Assembly: GCF_029892425.1 (NCBI RefSeq)
Contig: NZ_JARXWB010000014.1
Coordinates: 62,001-126,000, forward strand
From: Bradyrhizobium sp. BR13661
GTDB lineage: Bacteria; Pseudomonadota; Alphaproteobacteria; Rhizobiales; Xanthobacteraceae
DNA length: 64,000 nt
Reading direction: 5' to 3'
Shown: piece by piece, positions 45,227 to 53,809 of the stretch
How the letters are laid out: the number at the start of each line of letters is the position of its first letter
Numbering within the stretch: position 1 is the first letter of the stretch
Translations under genes and position numbers: made by a program
Notes under the pieces: generated by a model
Told to the model about the DNA's origin: nothing
What the model saw: the letters and a program-made list of their open reading frames with translations, nothing else
The model's database searches: none

Positions 45227-46250
45227 GGAAAGCCTGGGGTCAGCGCAAAGGTTGGAAGTCGTGGTCGAAGGCGACGAGGGCTCGGCCCGGCTCGACCGCG
45301 TGCTGGCGGCGCGCCTGCCGGACCTGTCGCGGTCAAGGCTGAAAGCCCTGATTCTGGCGGGCGCCGTGAGCCTGAAGGCCACCGAGAGCCTGACGGCCAC
45401 AGAGGTCCGCGACCCCGCTTATCACGTCACTTCGGGCGATACGATCATAATCGATGTCCCGGAGGCGGCGCCGCCGGAGCCGAAAGGTGAGGACATCGCC
45501 CTCGATATCGTGTTCGAGGACGACGATATCATCGTCATCAACAAGCCGAAGGGCCTGGTCGTACACCCCGCGGCCGGGCACGAGACCGGCACCCTGGTGA
45601 ACGCGCTGATCGCCCATTGCGGCACCTCGCTGTCGGGCATCGGCGGGGTGCGCCGGCCCGGCATCGTGCACCGGCTGGACAAGGACACGACCGGGCTGAT
45701 GGTGGTCGCCAAGAACGACCTCGCCCACGCCTCGCTCACTGCCCAATTCGCCGATCACGGCCGAACGGGTCCGATGCGGCGCGGCTATATGGCCTTCGCC
45801 TGGGGGCTGCCGGGCCGGCATCGCGGCACCATCGATGCGCCGATCGACCGCCACCCGCATGCTCGGGAGAAGATGGCGGTACGGCAGGGCGGCCGCGAGG
45901 CGGTGACGCATTGGGAGCTGCTGGAGAGTTTTACCGGCCGCGACGGCAAGCCGGTCGCGTCCCTGCTGGCCTGCGAGCTCGAGACCGGCCGCACCCACCA
46001 GATCCGTGTCCACCTCGCCCATATCGGCCATCCCCTGATGGGGGACGCGGTCTATGGTCCGCATTTCAAGACCAAGGCGAACCAGCTCGGCCCCGAGTCG
46101 CAGGCCGCTTTGACGGCCCTTGGACGGCAGGCCCTGCATGCTTATTTGCTGGTACTTGAGCACCCCAGGACCGGAGAACTTCTTCACTGGGAGGCGGCCT
46201 TGCCGGAGGATTTGCTTCTCCTTGAAAGTGCTCTGAAAGCGGCGCTATGA
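45225..46250 (+). CDS. rluD: 23S rRNA pseudouridine synthase, RluD family
   Basis: A 341-residue RluA/RluD-family enzyme. An S4 RNA-binding domain (about residues 20-75, ARLDRVLAARLPDLSRSRLK) precedes the catalytic domain. The catalytic Asp is in GIVHRLDKDTTGLMVVAKND, and LETGRTHQIRVHL is the conserved active-site strand. RluD modifies helix 69 of 23S rRNA. The ATG at 45225 lacks a clear ribosome binding site, but later starts would cut the S4 domain. rpoH follows on the same strand after 217 bases, a common alphaproteobacterial order. Confidence 0.92.
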   Translation: MESLGSAQRLEVVVEGDEGSARLDRVLAARLPDLSRSRLKALILAGAVSLKATESLTATEVRDPAYHVTSGDTIIIDVPEAAPPEPKGEDIALDIVFEDDDIIVINKPKGLVVHPAAGHETGTLVNALIAHCGTSLSGIGGVRRPGIVHRLDKDTTGLMVVAKNDLAHASLTAQFADHGRTGPMRRGYMAFAWGLPGRHRGTIDAPIDRHPHAREKMAVRQGGREAVTHWELLESFTGRDGKPVASLLACELETGRTHQIRVHLAHIGHPLMGDAVYGPHFKTKANQLGPESQAALTALGRQALHAYLLVLEHPRTGELLHWEAALPEDLLLLESALKAAL

Positions 46251-46467
46251 CGCAGGGGCTTTGAGAAAACCCTTACCTTACAAAAAGTTATAGCTGCCAC
46301 ACGGGGACGTGACGTCAGCAATCCTTCCCTTTTTGCCCCCCGATGGGGTATATTGCGCCTGCGTTGGAAATGACCAACGGAACATCGCAGCCCGGCCGGC
46401 TTTGACAAAGCGGTCGTCTGCCTGGCCCGCCGCTATCGGGGGCCTGAACCTTTGGAGGGGCTTCACA

Positions 46468-47367
46468 ATGGCCCGTACCGCTGCTCTGCCGGTCCTGAAT
46501 GGAGAATCCGGCCTTTCTCGCTACCTCGCCGAGATTCGCAAGTTCCCGATGCTGGAACCCCAGCAGGAATACATGCTCGCCAAGCGTTGGCGCGAGCATG
46601 ACGATCGCGACGCGGCACATCAACTCGTCACCAGCCATCTCCGGCTCGTTGCAAAGATCGCCATGGGCTATCGCGGCTACGGCTTGCCGATCTCCGAGGT
46701 CGTCTCGGAAGGCAACGTCGGCCTGATGCAGGCGGTGAAGCGTTTCGAACCCGAAAAGGGCTTCCGTCTCGCCACCTACGCAATGTGGTGGATCAAGGCG
46801 TCGATTCAAGAATACATCCTGCGTTCCTGGTCGCTCGTGAAGATGGGCACCACCGCGAACCAGAAGAAGCTGTTCTTCAACCTGCGCAAGGCGAAGAGCA
46901 AGATCAACGCACTGGACGAAGGCGATCTCCGCCCCGACCAGGTGAAGATCATTGCCAAGCGCCTCGGCGTCACCGATCAGGACGTGATCGACATGAACCG
47001 CCGCCTCGGTGGCGACGCGTCGCTCAACGCGCCGATCCGCGACGACGGCGAAGCCGGCGAATGGCAGGACTGGCTGGTCGACAATACGCCCAACCAGGAA
47101 GCCATGATGGCCGAGCACGAGGAGTATGATCATCGTCGTGACGCCCTGAACGGCGCCATGGGTGTGCTCAACCCGCGCGAACGCCGCATCTTCGAGGCCC
47201 GTCGCCTCGCCGATGAGCCGATGACGCTGGAAGACCTTGCCGCCGAGTTCGGCGTGTCGCGCGAGCGCGTCCGCCAGATCGAGGTCCGCGCCTTCGAGAA
47301 GGTGCAGTCCGCGGTCAAGGGCACGATCGCAAGGCAGGAACAAGCCGCGCTGGAAGCCGCGCACTAA
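46468..47367 (+). CDS. rpoH: Heat-shock sigma factor RpoH (sigma-32)
   Basis: A 299-residue sigma-70 family protein. Region 2 includes YAMWWIKASIQEYILRSW and is followed by the RpoH box QKKLFFNLRK, the mark of this subgroup. Region 4 has the helix-turn-helix FGVSRERVRQIEVRAFEKV. It directs transcription of heat-shock genes. GGAGG lies ten bases before ATG 46468, which excludes longer frames. Rhizobia often carry several rpoH copies; only one is visible here. A strong terminator follows at 47411. The 217-base leader may hold thermosensitive structure, but none could be shown by eye. Confidence 0.95.
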   Translation: MARTAALPVLNGESGLSRYLAEIRKFPMLEPQQEYMLAKRWREHDDRDAAHQLVTSHLRLVAKIAMGYRGYGLPISEVVSEGNVGLMQAVKRFEPEKGFRLATYAMWWIKASIQEYILRSWSLVKMGTTANQKKLFFNLRKAKSKINALDEGDLRPDQVKIIAKRLGVTDQDVIDMNRRLGGDASLNAPIRDDGEAGEWQDWLVDNTPNQEAMMAEHEEYDHRRDALNGAMGVLNPRERRIFEARRLADEPMTLEDLAAEFGVSRERVRQIEVRAFEKVQSAVKGTIARQEQAALEAAH

Positions 47368-47410
47368 GCGCAGGCTTCGGCGCCAGGATTTGGCGGATCG
47401 AGACAAGACG

Positions 47411-47438
47411 AAAAGCCGGCGGCAACGCCGGCTTTTTT
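47411..47438 (+). terminator. Rho-independent terminator of rpoH
   Basis: AAAAGCCGGC, a GGCAAC loop, then GCCGGCTTTTTT form a perfect GC stem followed by six T. It lies 44 bases after the rpoH stop. Confidence 0.9.
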
Positions 47439-47549
47439 GTTGTGTAAGCCGCAGTATGATTTGCGGCAGATGGCGGCCGTTCATCTTGAACGCCTGTGAC
47501 CGGTCAACCGACCAAAGATGATCGAGCCATCAGAGAACGGACGCGCGCC

Positions 47550-47891
47550 GTGTCGATCATCCTGCAATCCACCGTCGGCGGCTTCTCGACCCAGTTCATG
47601 CGCAAGCTGCCGCTGGTCGAACAGGCCATGCGTGACCACGGCCTCGATCCCTCAGAGTTCGTGATCTCCAAGGACTATGCCTCGACCGCGACGATCCCGT
47701 TGATGCGCCCGTTCTTCTTCAACTACAGCGTCTATTTCGGCGAGGAGGAATTCACCGTCACCGAGCCGAACGATATGGTGTTCCTGGATTACTTCCTCAA
47801 CCGCGTGCTGGCCGCCGGCGGGCCGCCAGAATTGCCGCAACGGCCAGGATTGATCCGGCGGCTGTTCGGCTGGATGGCGCAGCCGGTGTAG
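47550..47891 (+). CDS. Small hypothetical protein
   Basis: The frame is open from a GTG at 47496; the GTG at 47550 (VSIILQSTVGGFSTQ) gives a 113-residue protein and is slightly preferred because the earlier part looks non-conserved. Neither start has a good ribosome binding site. The protein is acidic in the middle (YFGEEEFTVTEPND) and has a hydrophobic, basic end (PGLIRRLFGWMAQ). No family is recognised. It follows the rpoH terminator, so it should have its own promoter. Confidence 0.55.
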   Translation: MSIILQSTVGGFSTQFMRKLPLVEQAMRDHGLDPSEFVISKDYASTATIPLMRPFFFNYSVYFGEEEFTVTEPNDMVFLDYFLNRVLAAGGPPELPQRPGLIRRLFGWMAQPV

Positions 47892-48016
47892 CGGTCATTT
47901 CCAGCGCGACGATCGCTCCAATCAATCACGCTTGTCGCAGGACATTTGCTGGTGTATGTGCTGCCGCCCCGGCGCGAGGTCGCGCCTTTCATTCAGCGCT
48001 TTTCGAGGGAGGCGAC

Positions 48017-48076
48017 ATGATTTTCAGATCGATACGTTATGACCGCCGCCCATCTCTGATCGGCCCCCGGTCATAG
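48017..48076 (+). CDS. Candidate 19-residue microprotein
   Basis: An ATG at 48017 is preceded by GGGAGGCGAC, a strong ribosome binding site. The frame codes for 19 residues, rich in Arg and Ser (MIFRSIRYDRRPSLIGPRS), and stops at 48076. It may be a real small peptide, a leader, or chance. It lies 82 bases before the next gene. Confidence 0.25.
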   Translation: MIFRSIRYDRRPSLIGPRS

Positions 48077-48158
48077 GCTGAACGCCGCGTCGCGGCGCTC
48101 CATTCATTCCATCTGGCTACGAGGGGCGTGACGCAACACGGCGTCGCGCCGTGTCGTC

Positions 48159-48551
48159 ATGTATTTGCGGTTCGTTACACCGCTCATCCACCCGCACAGC
48201 CGCGTGGAGAGCGGCTTCTTTCGCGCGTCCTGGTACGTCCAGCGAAACGGCTGTCCGGATTGGATCCGGCACGAGCTCTCGGACCAGTTCAACTGGTTCG
48301 CGGAGCACTTGCCCCTGCCCGGTCGTATCGCGCGCCACTTCAAGCGGCGCGATTCGATCTGGGGCATTTGCTGGTTCGATCCGGGGGCAGGCGAGTGCAT
48401 CAGTCGTGCACGCTACTGCGCCTGGCTGCTCGAAGAGGGTGGCTTGCCGGTACGCATGATCACGACCTCGCGCCAGCGCGAGGTGATCTGGCGCGATGCG
48501 CACCAGATCGTCACCAAGCCGTCCGCCGATCTTCCCAAGGCCTTTTCCTGA
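48159..48551 (+). CDS. Conserved-looking hypothetical protein
   Basis: A 130-residue protein with many aromatic and basic residues (GFFRASWYVQRN, DQFNWFAEHLPLPGR, GICWFDPGAGECISRARYCA). Four Cys and several Trp may suit a compact fold. It lacks a signal peptide and membrane helices. I recall similar proteins in Bradyrhizobium but no function. It ends 18 bases before the end of the opposing amidase gene. No clear ribosome binding site is seen at the ATG. Confidence 0.6.
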   Translation: MYLRFVTPLIHPHSRVESGFFRASWYVQRNGCPDWIRHELSDQFNWFAEHLPLPGRIARHFKRRDSIWGICWFDPGAGECISRARYCAWLLEEGGLPVRMITTSRQREVIWRDAHQIVTKPSADLPKAFS

Positions 48552-48569
48552 ACAAGGCCTTTTGCGCGG

Positions 48570-49190
48570 CTACTCGCCCCAAATCCGCGCCAGCGTTGCG
48601 AGCCAGCAGCCTTCGCAATAGCGGGCGTCCTTGAAGTCGATCCAGTTGTGGGCATAGACGTGATCGAGCGGGATGCCGTAGCGCGCGCGCAGGACCTGGA
48701 CCAGGATCTTCCAGGCCGCGACCTGCGCTTCGGTCGGACCGATCGTGACATCGGGATAGTTGCCGGCGAACTCGACGCCGATCGAATTGTCGCGCACGAC
48801 CTGATGATAGGTCGTGCTGTTGTCGACGTATTTGTTGTCGTTGCGGTTGGCGCCATCGGTATGGGTCGGCACCAGATTGTCCGTGACCGACCAGTAGACC
48901 GTGCCGTCGGTCTCGACCCAGACCATCACGCCGCGGCGGGTGGGATTCTTCGATTGCTCCTGCGCCCCGCCGCGCGCCGAGCCCGTCGGCCCTTCGGTCT
49001 GGTGCACGACGATGTTGTGCCAGGCGTGGGCATCGGCGACGTCACCCCACGGCGCCAGCCAGACGATCTTCAGGCCTGGAATGTCCGGCGTGCCGGTGCT
49101 GCGCGCGAGCTTTGAGAGCTCGGCATCCATTGCGGCGGCGGGAGCGATCAGGAGTGCGGCGAGAACGGCCGCTACGAGGCGAGATATCAT
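48570..49190 (-). CDS. Amidase_2 N-acetylmuramoyl-L-alanine amidase, secreted
   Basis: A 206-residue protein with a signal peptide (LVAAVLAALLIAPAAA). The mature part fits the Amidase_2/PGRP fold: HNIVVHQTEG carries the first zinc His, DNSIGVEFAGNYPD is the central strand, and HVYAHNWIDFKDARYCEGC holds the later ligand region. It would cut the amide bond between muramic acid and the stem peptide in the periplasm. The start at 49190 is set by the signal peptide; longer frames are rejected. The diguanylate cyclase gene upstream ends 37 bases away on the same strand. Confidence 0.82.
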   Translation of the reverse strand: MISRLVAAVLAALLIAPAAAMDAELSKLARSTGTPDIPGLKIVWLAPWGDVADAHAWHNIVVHQTEGPTGSARGGAQEQSKNPTRRGVMVWVETDGTVYWSVTDNLVPTHTDGANRNDNKYVDNSTTYHQVVRDNSIGVEFAGNYPDVTIGPTEAQVAAWKILVQVLRARYGIPLDHVYAHNWIDFKDARYCEGCWLATLARIWGE

Positions 49191-49227
49191 CACGGGGGTC
49201 CAGCAACGGACCCCTGCGTAGCATGAT

Positions 49228-50430
49228 CTAGGCAAATTTGCGCGCGGCTTCGACCGGCTCCGGCGAGAGCGGCGGGGCCTGATCGTAGATCGCAAAATCG
49301 TTCTTGCCGTTCTTCTTGGCGGCATAGAGGGCATGGTCGGCGTGGGCGATCAGCCTGTCCGGGAATTGGCCAATGCCGCGGTCCCATTCGGCAACGCCGA
49401 TCGAGATCGCGATCGGGATGTCGTTGCCGGAGCAGCCGGCGGCATCCTGCCGGCAGGCATCGAGAATGCGGCGGGCGATCAGCGCGCCCTCGCGCAACGT
49501 GGAGGACGGCAGCACGACGCAGAACTCGTCACCGCCGGTGCGGGCGAGCATGTCGCCCGGACGCAGGCGCGTTTGCGCCATGAGCGTGAAGTGCCGGAGG
49601 CAGGCGTCACCCGCCGCATGGCCATAGGTGTCGTTGACGATCTTGAAGCCGTCGAGATCGATCACCAGCAGCGAGAACGGCTCGCCGCTGCGCTCCGAAC
49701 GGGCGCATTCCTCAGTCAACCGCTGCAACAAATGGCGACGGTTGGCGACGCCGGTGAGATCGTCGAGCAGCGCGAGGTCGGCGACCTCGTTGCGCAGGCG
49801 GTCCATCGCCATCAGCAGGAAGCCGAAATTGAGCGTCATGGAGAGGAAGAGCAGCCCCAGCACCATGACCCCATGGGCCTGCGTGCCGGCTATTGCCGAA
49901 AAGTCGCCGCCGAGCGAATTGCCGACCGCCCTCGCCACGAAGATCGCGATCATGAGGAGGATGACGACGCCGGACAGTCGCGCGCCGGGGGAGACACTGC
50001 CTTCCGGCGGCGACAGCAGAAGGCGTAGCGACAGCACCAGCGGCAGGCCCTGGCCGATGGTGTAGCTGAGCATACGCAGCTGCAGCTGGTCGAATCCGAT
50101 CTTGAAGAGCACCACACCGGCGATACTCGCGACCCCCGTCCCTATCATGAGCCGCAGATCGATCGGACGGTCGTAGAAGCGCTGAATTCCCATCGCCGAG
50201 AGGCAGCTCGCCGCAATGATGCCAGCGCCCCCGAACAGAAGCGGAATTGGAGATGCGACAAACAGGTGGATCAGGGCCGTCACTGCGCCAACGGCACCGA
50301 CGAAGGCCGATGCCATCCAATAGCGTGCGGCCTCGAATTTCGGATAGGAGCGGGTCACATAGGCCCAGACCAGACCGAGCGCCGAGAAGTTGACGACGAA
50401 GACCGTCCAGAGCGTCGGTAGGTTCAGCAT
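49228..50430 (-). CDS. Membrane-bound diguanylate cyclase (GGDEF) with inhibitory site
   Basis: A 400-residue protein with six or seven hydrophobic helices in residues 1-205, then a GGDEF domain (about 235-390). The active site reads RTGGDEFCVVLP, and the RxxD product-inhibition site is kept (RPGDMLARTGGDEF). LDDLTGVANRRHLLQRL is the domain start. It should form cyclic di-GMP at the inner membrane under feedback control. The ATG at 50430 gives a normal membrane N-terminus; the frame is open to 50517 but without a useful ribosome binding site there. Confidence 0.9.
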   Translation of the reverse strand: MLNLPTLWTVFVVNFSALGLVWAYVTRSYPKFEAARYWMASAFVGAVGAVTALIHLFVASPIPLLFGGAGIIAASCLSAMGIQRFYDRPIDLRLMIGTGVASIAGVVLFKIGFDQLQLRMLSYTIGQGLPLVLSLRLLLSPPEGSVSPGARLSGVVILLMIAIFVARAVGNSLGGDFSAIAGTQAHGVMVLGLLFLSMTLNFGFLLMAMDRLRNEVADLALLDDLTGVANRRHLLQRLTEECARSERSGEPFSLLVIDLDGFKIVNDTYGHAAGDACLRHFTLMAQTRLRPGDMLARTGGDEFCVVLPSSTLREGALIARRILDACRQDAAGCSGNDIPIAISIGVAEWDRGIGQFPDRLIAHADHALYAAKKNGKNDFAIYDQAPPLSPEPVEAARKFA

Positions 50431-50833
50431 GGCGCCCGCGATACGCGCAGCGTCCCGCCCCCTGTCTCCGGCAGAAGTTCGTCCATGACCCGTCCCCGTG
50501 TTCTTGTGGACGATCATGCGCGGGTTGCGCTTAACGGAACCTCACTGCGATCGTCGAAAGCGCGCCCTTGGTTTTGGATTCGTGAACACCACGCCGCGAT
50601 TATCGGATTGTTAGGCACGTCGCCTCGTCGCCGCGCGGCGTCGCGGAGCGGATTCGCGAGCCAAAATCACCTGAAAATGCATCTGAGCTGTGGATAACGT
50701 AATGACACAGATGTGACAGCGCGGGGCATGGACGCGCGAATCTGCTGAGTTTGTCATCGAGGATGTTGCGAGGCTGGCCCTCCGCCGAGCGATCCTCGTG
50801 TCGCGTTTCACCATTAACCCTTAAGAGGATCCT

Positions 50834-50905
50834 ATGGCTAAGAAAGCGAAGAAGGCGAAGAAGGCGACGAAGAAAAAGGCCAAGAAGGCCGCGAAGAAGA
50901 AGTAG
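50834..50905 (+). CDS. 23-residue Lys/Ala microprotein
   Basis: AGAGGAT lies six bases before ATG 50834. The 23 residues consist of Met, one Thr, and otherwise only Lys and Ala in KKA-type repeats, ending at TAG 50905. The composition is like the tail of histone H1-like bacterial proteins and would bind nucleic acid or other polyanions. Two hairpins follow, the second with a run of T, so the unit looks like a complete short gene. It points toward the end of the lysE gene. The role is unknown. Confidence 0.6.
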   Translation: MAKKAKKAKKATKKKAKKAAKKK

Positions 50906-50920
50906 CTCAGCAGTTTCTGT

Positions 50921-50948
50921 GCCCGGGTGGAGCACGCTCCGCCCGGGC
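50921..50948 (+). terminator. GC-rich hairpin after the microprotein gene
   Basis: GCCCGGGTGGAGC and GCTCCGCCCGGGC pair over 13 positions with one wobble and a minimal loop. There is no T run directly after it, so it may protect the RNA end rather than terminate. Confidence 0.5.
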
Positions 50949-50977
50949 TTCGGTAAGGCCAGGAGTACGTGAAGATG

Positions 50978-51001
50978 GCGGGGCGCGAGGCCCGCTTTTT
51001 T
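50978..51001 (+). terminator. Rho-independent terminator before lysE
   Basis: GCGGG, an eight-base loop and CCCGC are followed by TTTTTT (50996-51001). It reads on the plus strand and would end the microprotein transcript five bases before the converging lysE stop. Confidence 0.65.
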
Positions 51002-51006
51002 ATTGC

Positions 51007-51618
51007 CTACCGCTCCGCGAACGCCAGCTTGGCTCCCAGCAGGGCGAAGCCCGTCGCAAAGGAGCGGCGCAGCCAGGCCATCACACCGGGGCGGGAGATG
51101 ACGCGCTCGCGCACCGAGGCGGCGCAGAGGCCGTAGATGACGAACACCACAAAGGTCATCGCCATGAAGGCGCCGCTCAATTCCAGCATCCGCGCCAGCA
51201 CATGGGCCTCGTCCACTGCGATGAACTGCGGCAGGAAGGCGAGGAAGAAGATCGAGAGTTTCGGGTTGAGGATGTTGATCAGAAAGCCTGTCACGATCAC
51301 CCGGCCGCTCGAGCGCTCCTTGATCTCGCCGTCGACCGCGAGCGCCCCCGTCTCCCGCAGCGCCTGCCAGGACATGTAGAGCAGATAGGCGACGCCGCAC
51401 CATTTCAGCGCGGCAAAGGCCAGCGCGCTGGTGTGCAGGACGGCGGCAAGGCCGAGCATCGCCGCGACCATGTGCGGGACGATCCCGAGCGTGCAGCCGA
51501 AGGCCGCCGCGACACTGGCGCGCGAGCCGCGCGTCAGTGCCGCGGCCAGGGTGTAGAGCACGCCGGTGCCGGGCGAGGCGACGACGATGAGCGAAGTCAG
51601 CAGGAAGGACCAGGACAT
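51007..51618 (-). CDS. LysE/RhtB-family amino-acid exporter
   Basis: A 203-residue inner-membrane protein with about six helices. LTSLIVVASPGTGVLYTLAA carries the conserved P-G-P-like segment near the N-terminus, and GFLINILNPKLSIFFLAFLP is the family mark. It exports basic or neutral amino acids such as homoserine or threonine. It is divergent from the SDR gene with 167 bases between, where direct repeats occur. No LysG-type regulator is adjacent. Confidence 0.88.
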   Translation of the reverse strand: MSWSFLLTSLIVVASPGTGVLYTLAAALTRGSRASVAAAFGCTLGIVPHMVAAMLGLAAVLHTSALAFAALKWCGVAYLLYMSWQALRETGALAVDGEIKERSSGRVIVTGFLINILNPKLSIFFLAFLPQFIAVDEAHVLARMLELSGAFMAMTFVVFVIYGLCAASVRERVISRPGVMAWLRRSFATGFALLGAKLAFAER

Positions 51619-51683
51619 GGTCAGTCCCTACCATCCCGGGCGCTTGCCGAGAAGTCACGACCCGGTCAGCCAAGCGCGGCGCC

Positions 51684-51720
51684 CAAGTGCTTGGCTTTGC
51701 CCAATGCTTGGCTTTGACCA
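51684..51720. promoter_or_regulatory. Palindrome and direct repeats in the lysE/SDR divergent region
   Basis: CCAAG-TG-CTTGG at 51683-51694 is an inverted repeat. GCTTGGCTTTG occurs at 51689-51699 and again at 51706-51716, a spacing of 17 bases. These could be regulator sites for either gene; nothing identifies the protein. Confidence 0.35.
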
Positions 51721-51785
51721 AGTCACCCATGTTAAAACCGGAACCGGACCAGGGTGCGGTTTGTTTCGACGACTTGACGGGAGGC

Positions 51786-52619
51786 ATGATGACGAGGATT
51801 CACGGCGCGGCCGCCATCACGGGCGCGGCGAGCGGCATCGGCCGCGCGCTCGCCATCGAGCTTGCGCAACGCGGCTGCGACCTTGCGCTGGCCGATCGCG
51901 ACGAGGCCGGGCTGAAGAGCCTGGCGGCTGAGCTTGGCGCACAACGCAAGGTCAGCGTGCATCGCGTCGATGTCGGCGAACCCGACGACATCGCGCAATT
52001 CGCGCGCGAGGCGATCGCGGCGCATCCGGCGCTCAACATCGTCATCAACAATGCCGGCGTGGCGCTGATGGGGACGTTCGAGGAGATCGACCAGGCGCAG
52101 ATGGACTGGCTGTTCGACATCAATTTCTGGGGCGTGGTGCACGGCACCCGCGCCTTCCTGCCGCATCTGAAGACGAGGCCGGAGGCGCACATCGTCAACG
52201 TCTCCTCGATCTTCGGCATCATCGCGCCGCCGGGACAATCGGCCTATGCGGCGGCCAAGTTCGCGGTGCGCGGCTTTTCCGAGAGCGTAAGGCACGAGCT
52301 TGCGGTCGCGGGCAACCCGGTCAAGCTGTCGGTGGTGCATCCCGGCGGCGTCGCGACCTCCATCGCGCGCTCGTCGCGCACCGGCGTCGGCGTCACCGAC
52401 AATGCGCGGCGCGCGCAGATGATCGACCGGTTCGAGAGCGCAGCGCGGACGACGCCGAAGGACGCCGCGCTCCGCATCATCAGGGGCATCGAGAAGAACC
52501 AGCCGCGCATCCTGATCGGCAACGATGCGAGATTCATGGATATCCTGCAGCGCTTCCGCCCGGGGACGTACTGGGCGTCGTTGCAGCGGCGGCTGGAGAA
52601 GATGGGCAAGGGGAAGTGA
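51786..52619 (+). CDS. Short-chain dehydrogenase/reductase
   Basis: A 277-residue classical SDR. The cofactor loop is TGAASGIGRA, NNAG lies near residue 87, the catalytic Ser is in VSSIFG, and the Tyr-Lys pair is in SAYAAAKFAVRG. The basic/acidic residue after strand 2 (ADRDEAG) slightly favours NAD. GGGAGG lies directly upstream of ATG 51786; the next codon is also ATG. The substrate is unknown. A repeat element separates it from the transglycosylase gene. Confidence 0.9.
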   Translation: MMTRIHGAAAITGAASGIGRALAIELAQRGCDLALADRDEAGLKSLAAELGAQRKVSVHRVDVGEPDDIAQFAREAIAAHPALNIVINNAGVALMGTFEEIDQAQMDWLFDINFWGVVHGTRAFLPHLKTRPEAHIVNVSSIFGIIAPPGQSAYAAAKFAVRGFSESVRHELAVAGNPVKLSVVHPGGVATSIARSSRTGVGVTDNARRAQMIDRFESAARTTPKDAALRIIRGIEKNQPRILIGNDARFMDILQRFRPGTYWASLQRRLEKMGKGK

Positions 52620-52629
52620 TAACTGCTCT

Positions 52630-52824
52630 TTCACCCTCCCCTGGAGGGGGAGGGTCGTTTCGCATGGAGCGAAGCGCAATGCGAAGCGAGGTGGGGTGAA
52701 GCCAGGACAGCGGTCTAACGTTGATCCGCCGCGCGCCACATTGACGTATTCGCCGCTGAGAGACCGTCACCCCACCCCGCTCGCGCTACGCGCGATCGAC
52801 CCTCCCCCTTCAGGGGAGGGTGAA
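52630..52824. repeat. Palindromic intergenic repeat (CACCCTCCCC...GGGGAGGGTG class)
   Basis: Left end TTCACCCTCCCCTGGAGGGG and right end CCCCTTCAGGGGAGGGTGAA are hairpins in inverted order. Arms GAGGTGGGGTGA and TCACCCCACCCC lie inside. It separates two converging genes. Confidence 0.7.
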
Positions 52825-52825
52825 G

Positions 52826-53632
52826 TCACTGCCCCACCAGCCGGTCGGCAAAATAGCCGATCGTCTTGCGGTAGATCACCGCCCTGTTCCACTCGCGCAT
52901 CGCGTCGAAATTGGCTGAGCCTTCGTCATAGGGCTGGCCCATCTTGAAGCCGTTCGAGTGCAGCAGGTTCGCGGTCGAGGCGAGCACGTCGGCGACGCTG
53001 TGGCGGAGGTCGACATGGCCGTCGCCGTCGAAATCGACGCCGTATTTGATGTAGGACGACGGCAGGAACTGGGTCTGGCCGATCTCGCCGGCATAGGCGC
53101 CGATCAGGTCGCGCAAGGGAAGATCGCCGCGCTGGACGATCTTGAGGGCTGCGAGCAGCTCGCCCTGGAACAGCTCGGTGCGGCGGCAATCATGCGCGAG
53201 CGTCGCAAGCGTGCGGATCACCGGCAGCTTGCCCATGTCGCCCTTGCCGAAATCGCTCTCCAGGCCCCAGATCGCGACCAGGATCTGCCTGGGCACGCCG
53301 AACTGCTGCTCGATGCGCGAGAGCAGCGCGGCATGGCGCTGCAGCAGCGCGCGGCCGCCATTGATGCGGCCGGGGCCGACGCGGGTCGAGACGTATTGCT
53401 CAAAGCTCTTGTTGAAGGTGTAGCGCTGGCGCCGGTCGAAGGCGAGCACCGCGCCGTCCTGGGTGACGCCGCTGAACGCCGCGCTGGTCACGGCCGCCGA
53501 GACCCCCGCTGCTTGCGCCTCCGCGCTCATGCTGGCGACGAAGCTGTTGAAGTCGCCGCCGCAACGCGCGGCCTCGGCCGGCCCGGCGGCCAGACAGGCG
53601 ATGAAGGCGGTGGCGAGCAGCGGTCTCAACAT
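52826..53632 (-). CDS. Lytic murein transglycosylase, MltB family
   Basis: A 268-residue secreted enzyme with a signal peptide (LLATAFIACLAAGPAEA). The catalytic Glu is in IWGLESDFGKG, and QTQFLPSSYIKYGVDFDGDG and DVLASTANLL are typical of MltB/Slt70-like soluble transglycosylases. It cleaves the glycan strand with formation of 1,6-anhydro-muramic acid. There is no lipobox and no C-terminal peptidoglycan-binding domain, so it is the short form. The start at 53632 fits the signal peptide. Confidence 0.9.
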   Translation of the reverse strand: MLRPLLATAFIACLAAGPAEAARCGGDFNSFVASMSAEAQAAGVSAAVTSAAFSGVTQDGAVLAFDRRQRYTFNKSFEQYVSTRVGPGRINGGRALLQRHAALLSRIEQQFGVPRQILVAIWGLESDFGKGDMGKLPVIRTLATLAHDCRRTELFQGELLAALKIVQRGDLPLRDLIGAYAGEIGQTQFLPSSYIKYGVDFDGDGHVDLRHSVADVLASTANLLHSNGFKMGQPYDEGSANFDAMREWNRAVIYRKTIGYFADRLVGQ

Positions 53633-53809
53633 ACGAGAATTTCCTCATGCAATGGGCGGGCAACGCCGAGGGATCATGCCCGGGAACAGGATTCGGGTCA
53701 AAGCGGACACGGCACCGATCATCTCGGGTGGACGCAACCAAGAACGCCGAAACAAACACCGAAAAAACAACCCCATGCACAGTAGCTACACATCGATAAT
53801 TGCTACGAT

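Noticed and set aside
46251..46467. A sigma-32 promoter or RNA thermometer in the rpoH leader
   Set aside because: No convincing CTTGAAA/CCCCAT pair or pairing over the ribosome binding site was found by eye.
51006..51007. A lysine riboswitch for the LysE exporter
   Set aside because: The region upstream of the gene (51619-51785) is only 167 bases and shows no lysine riboswitch core; only simple repeats are present.
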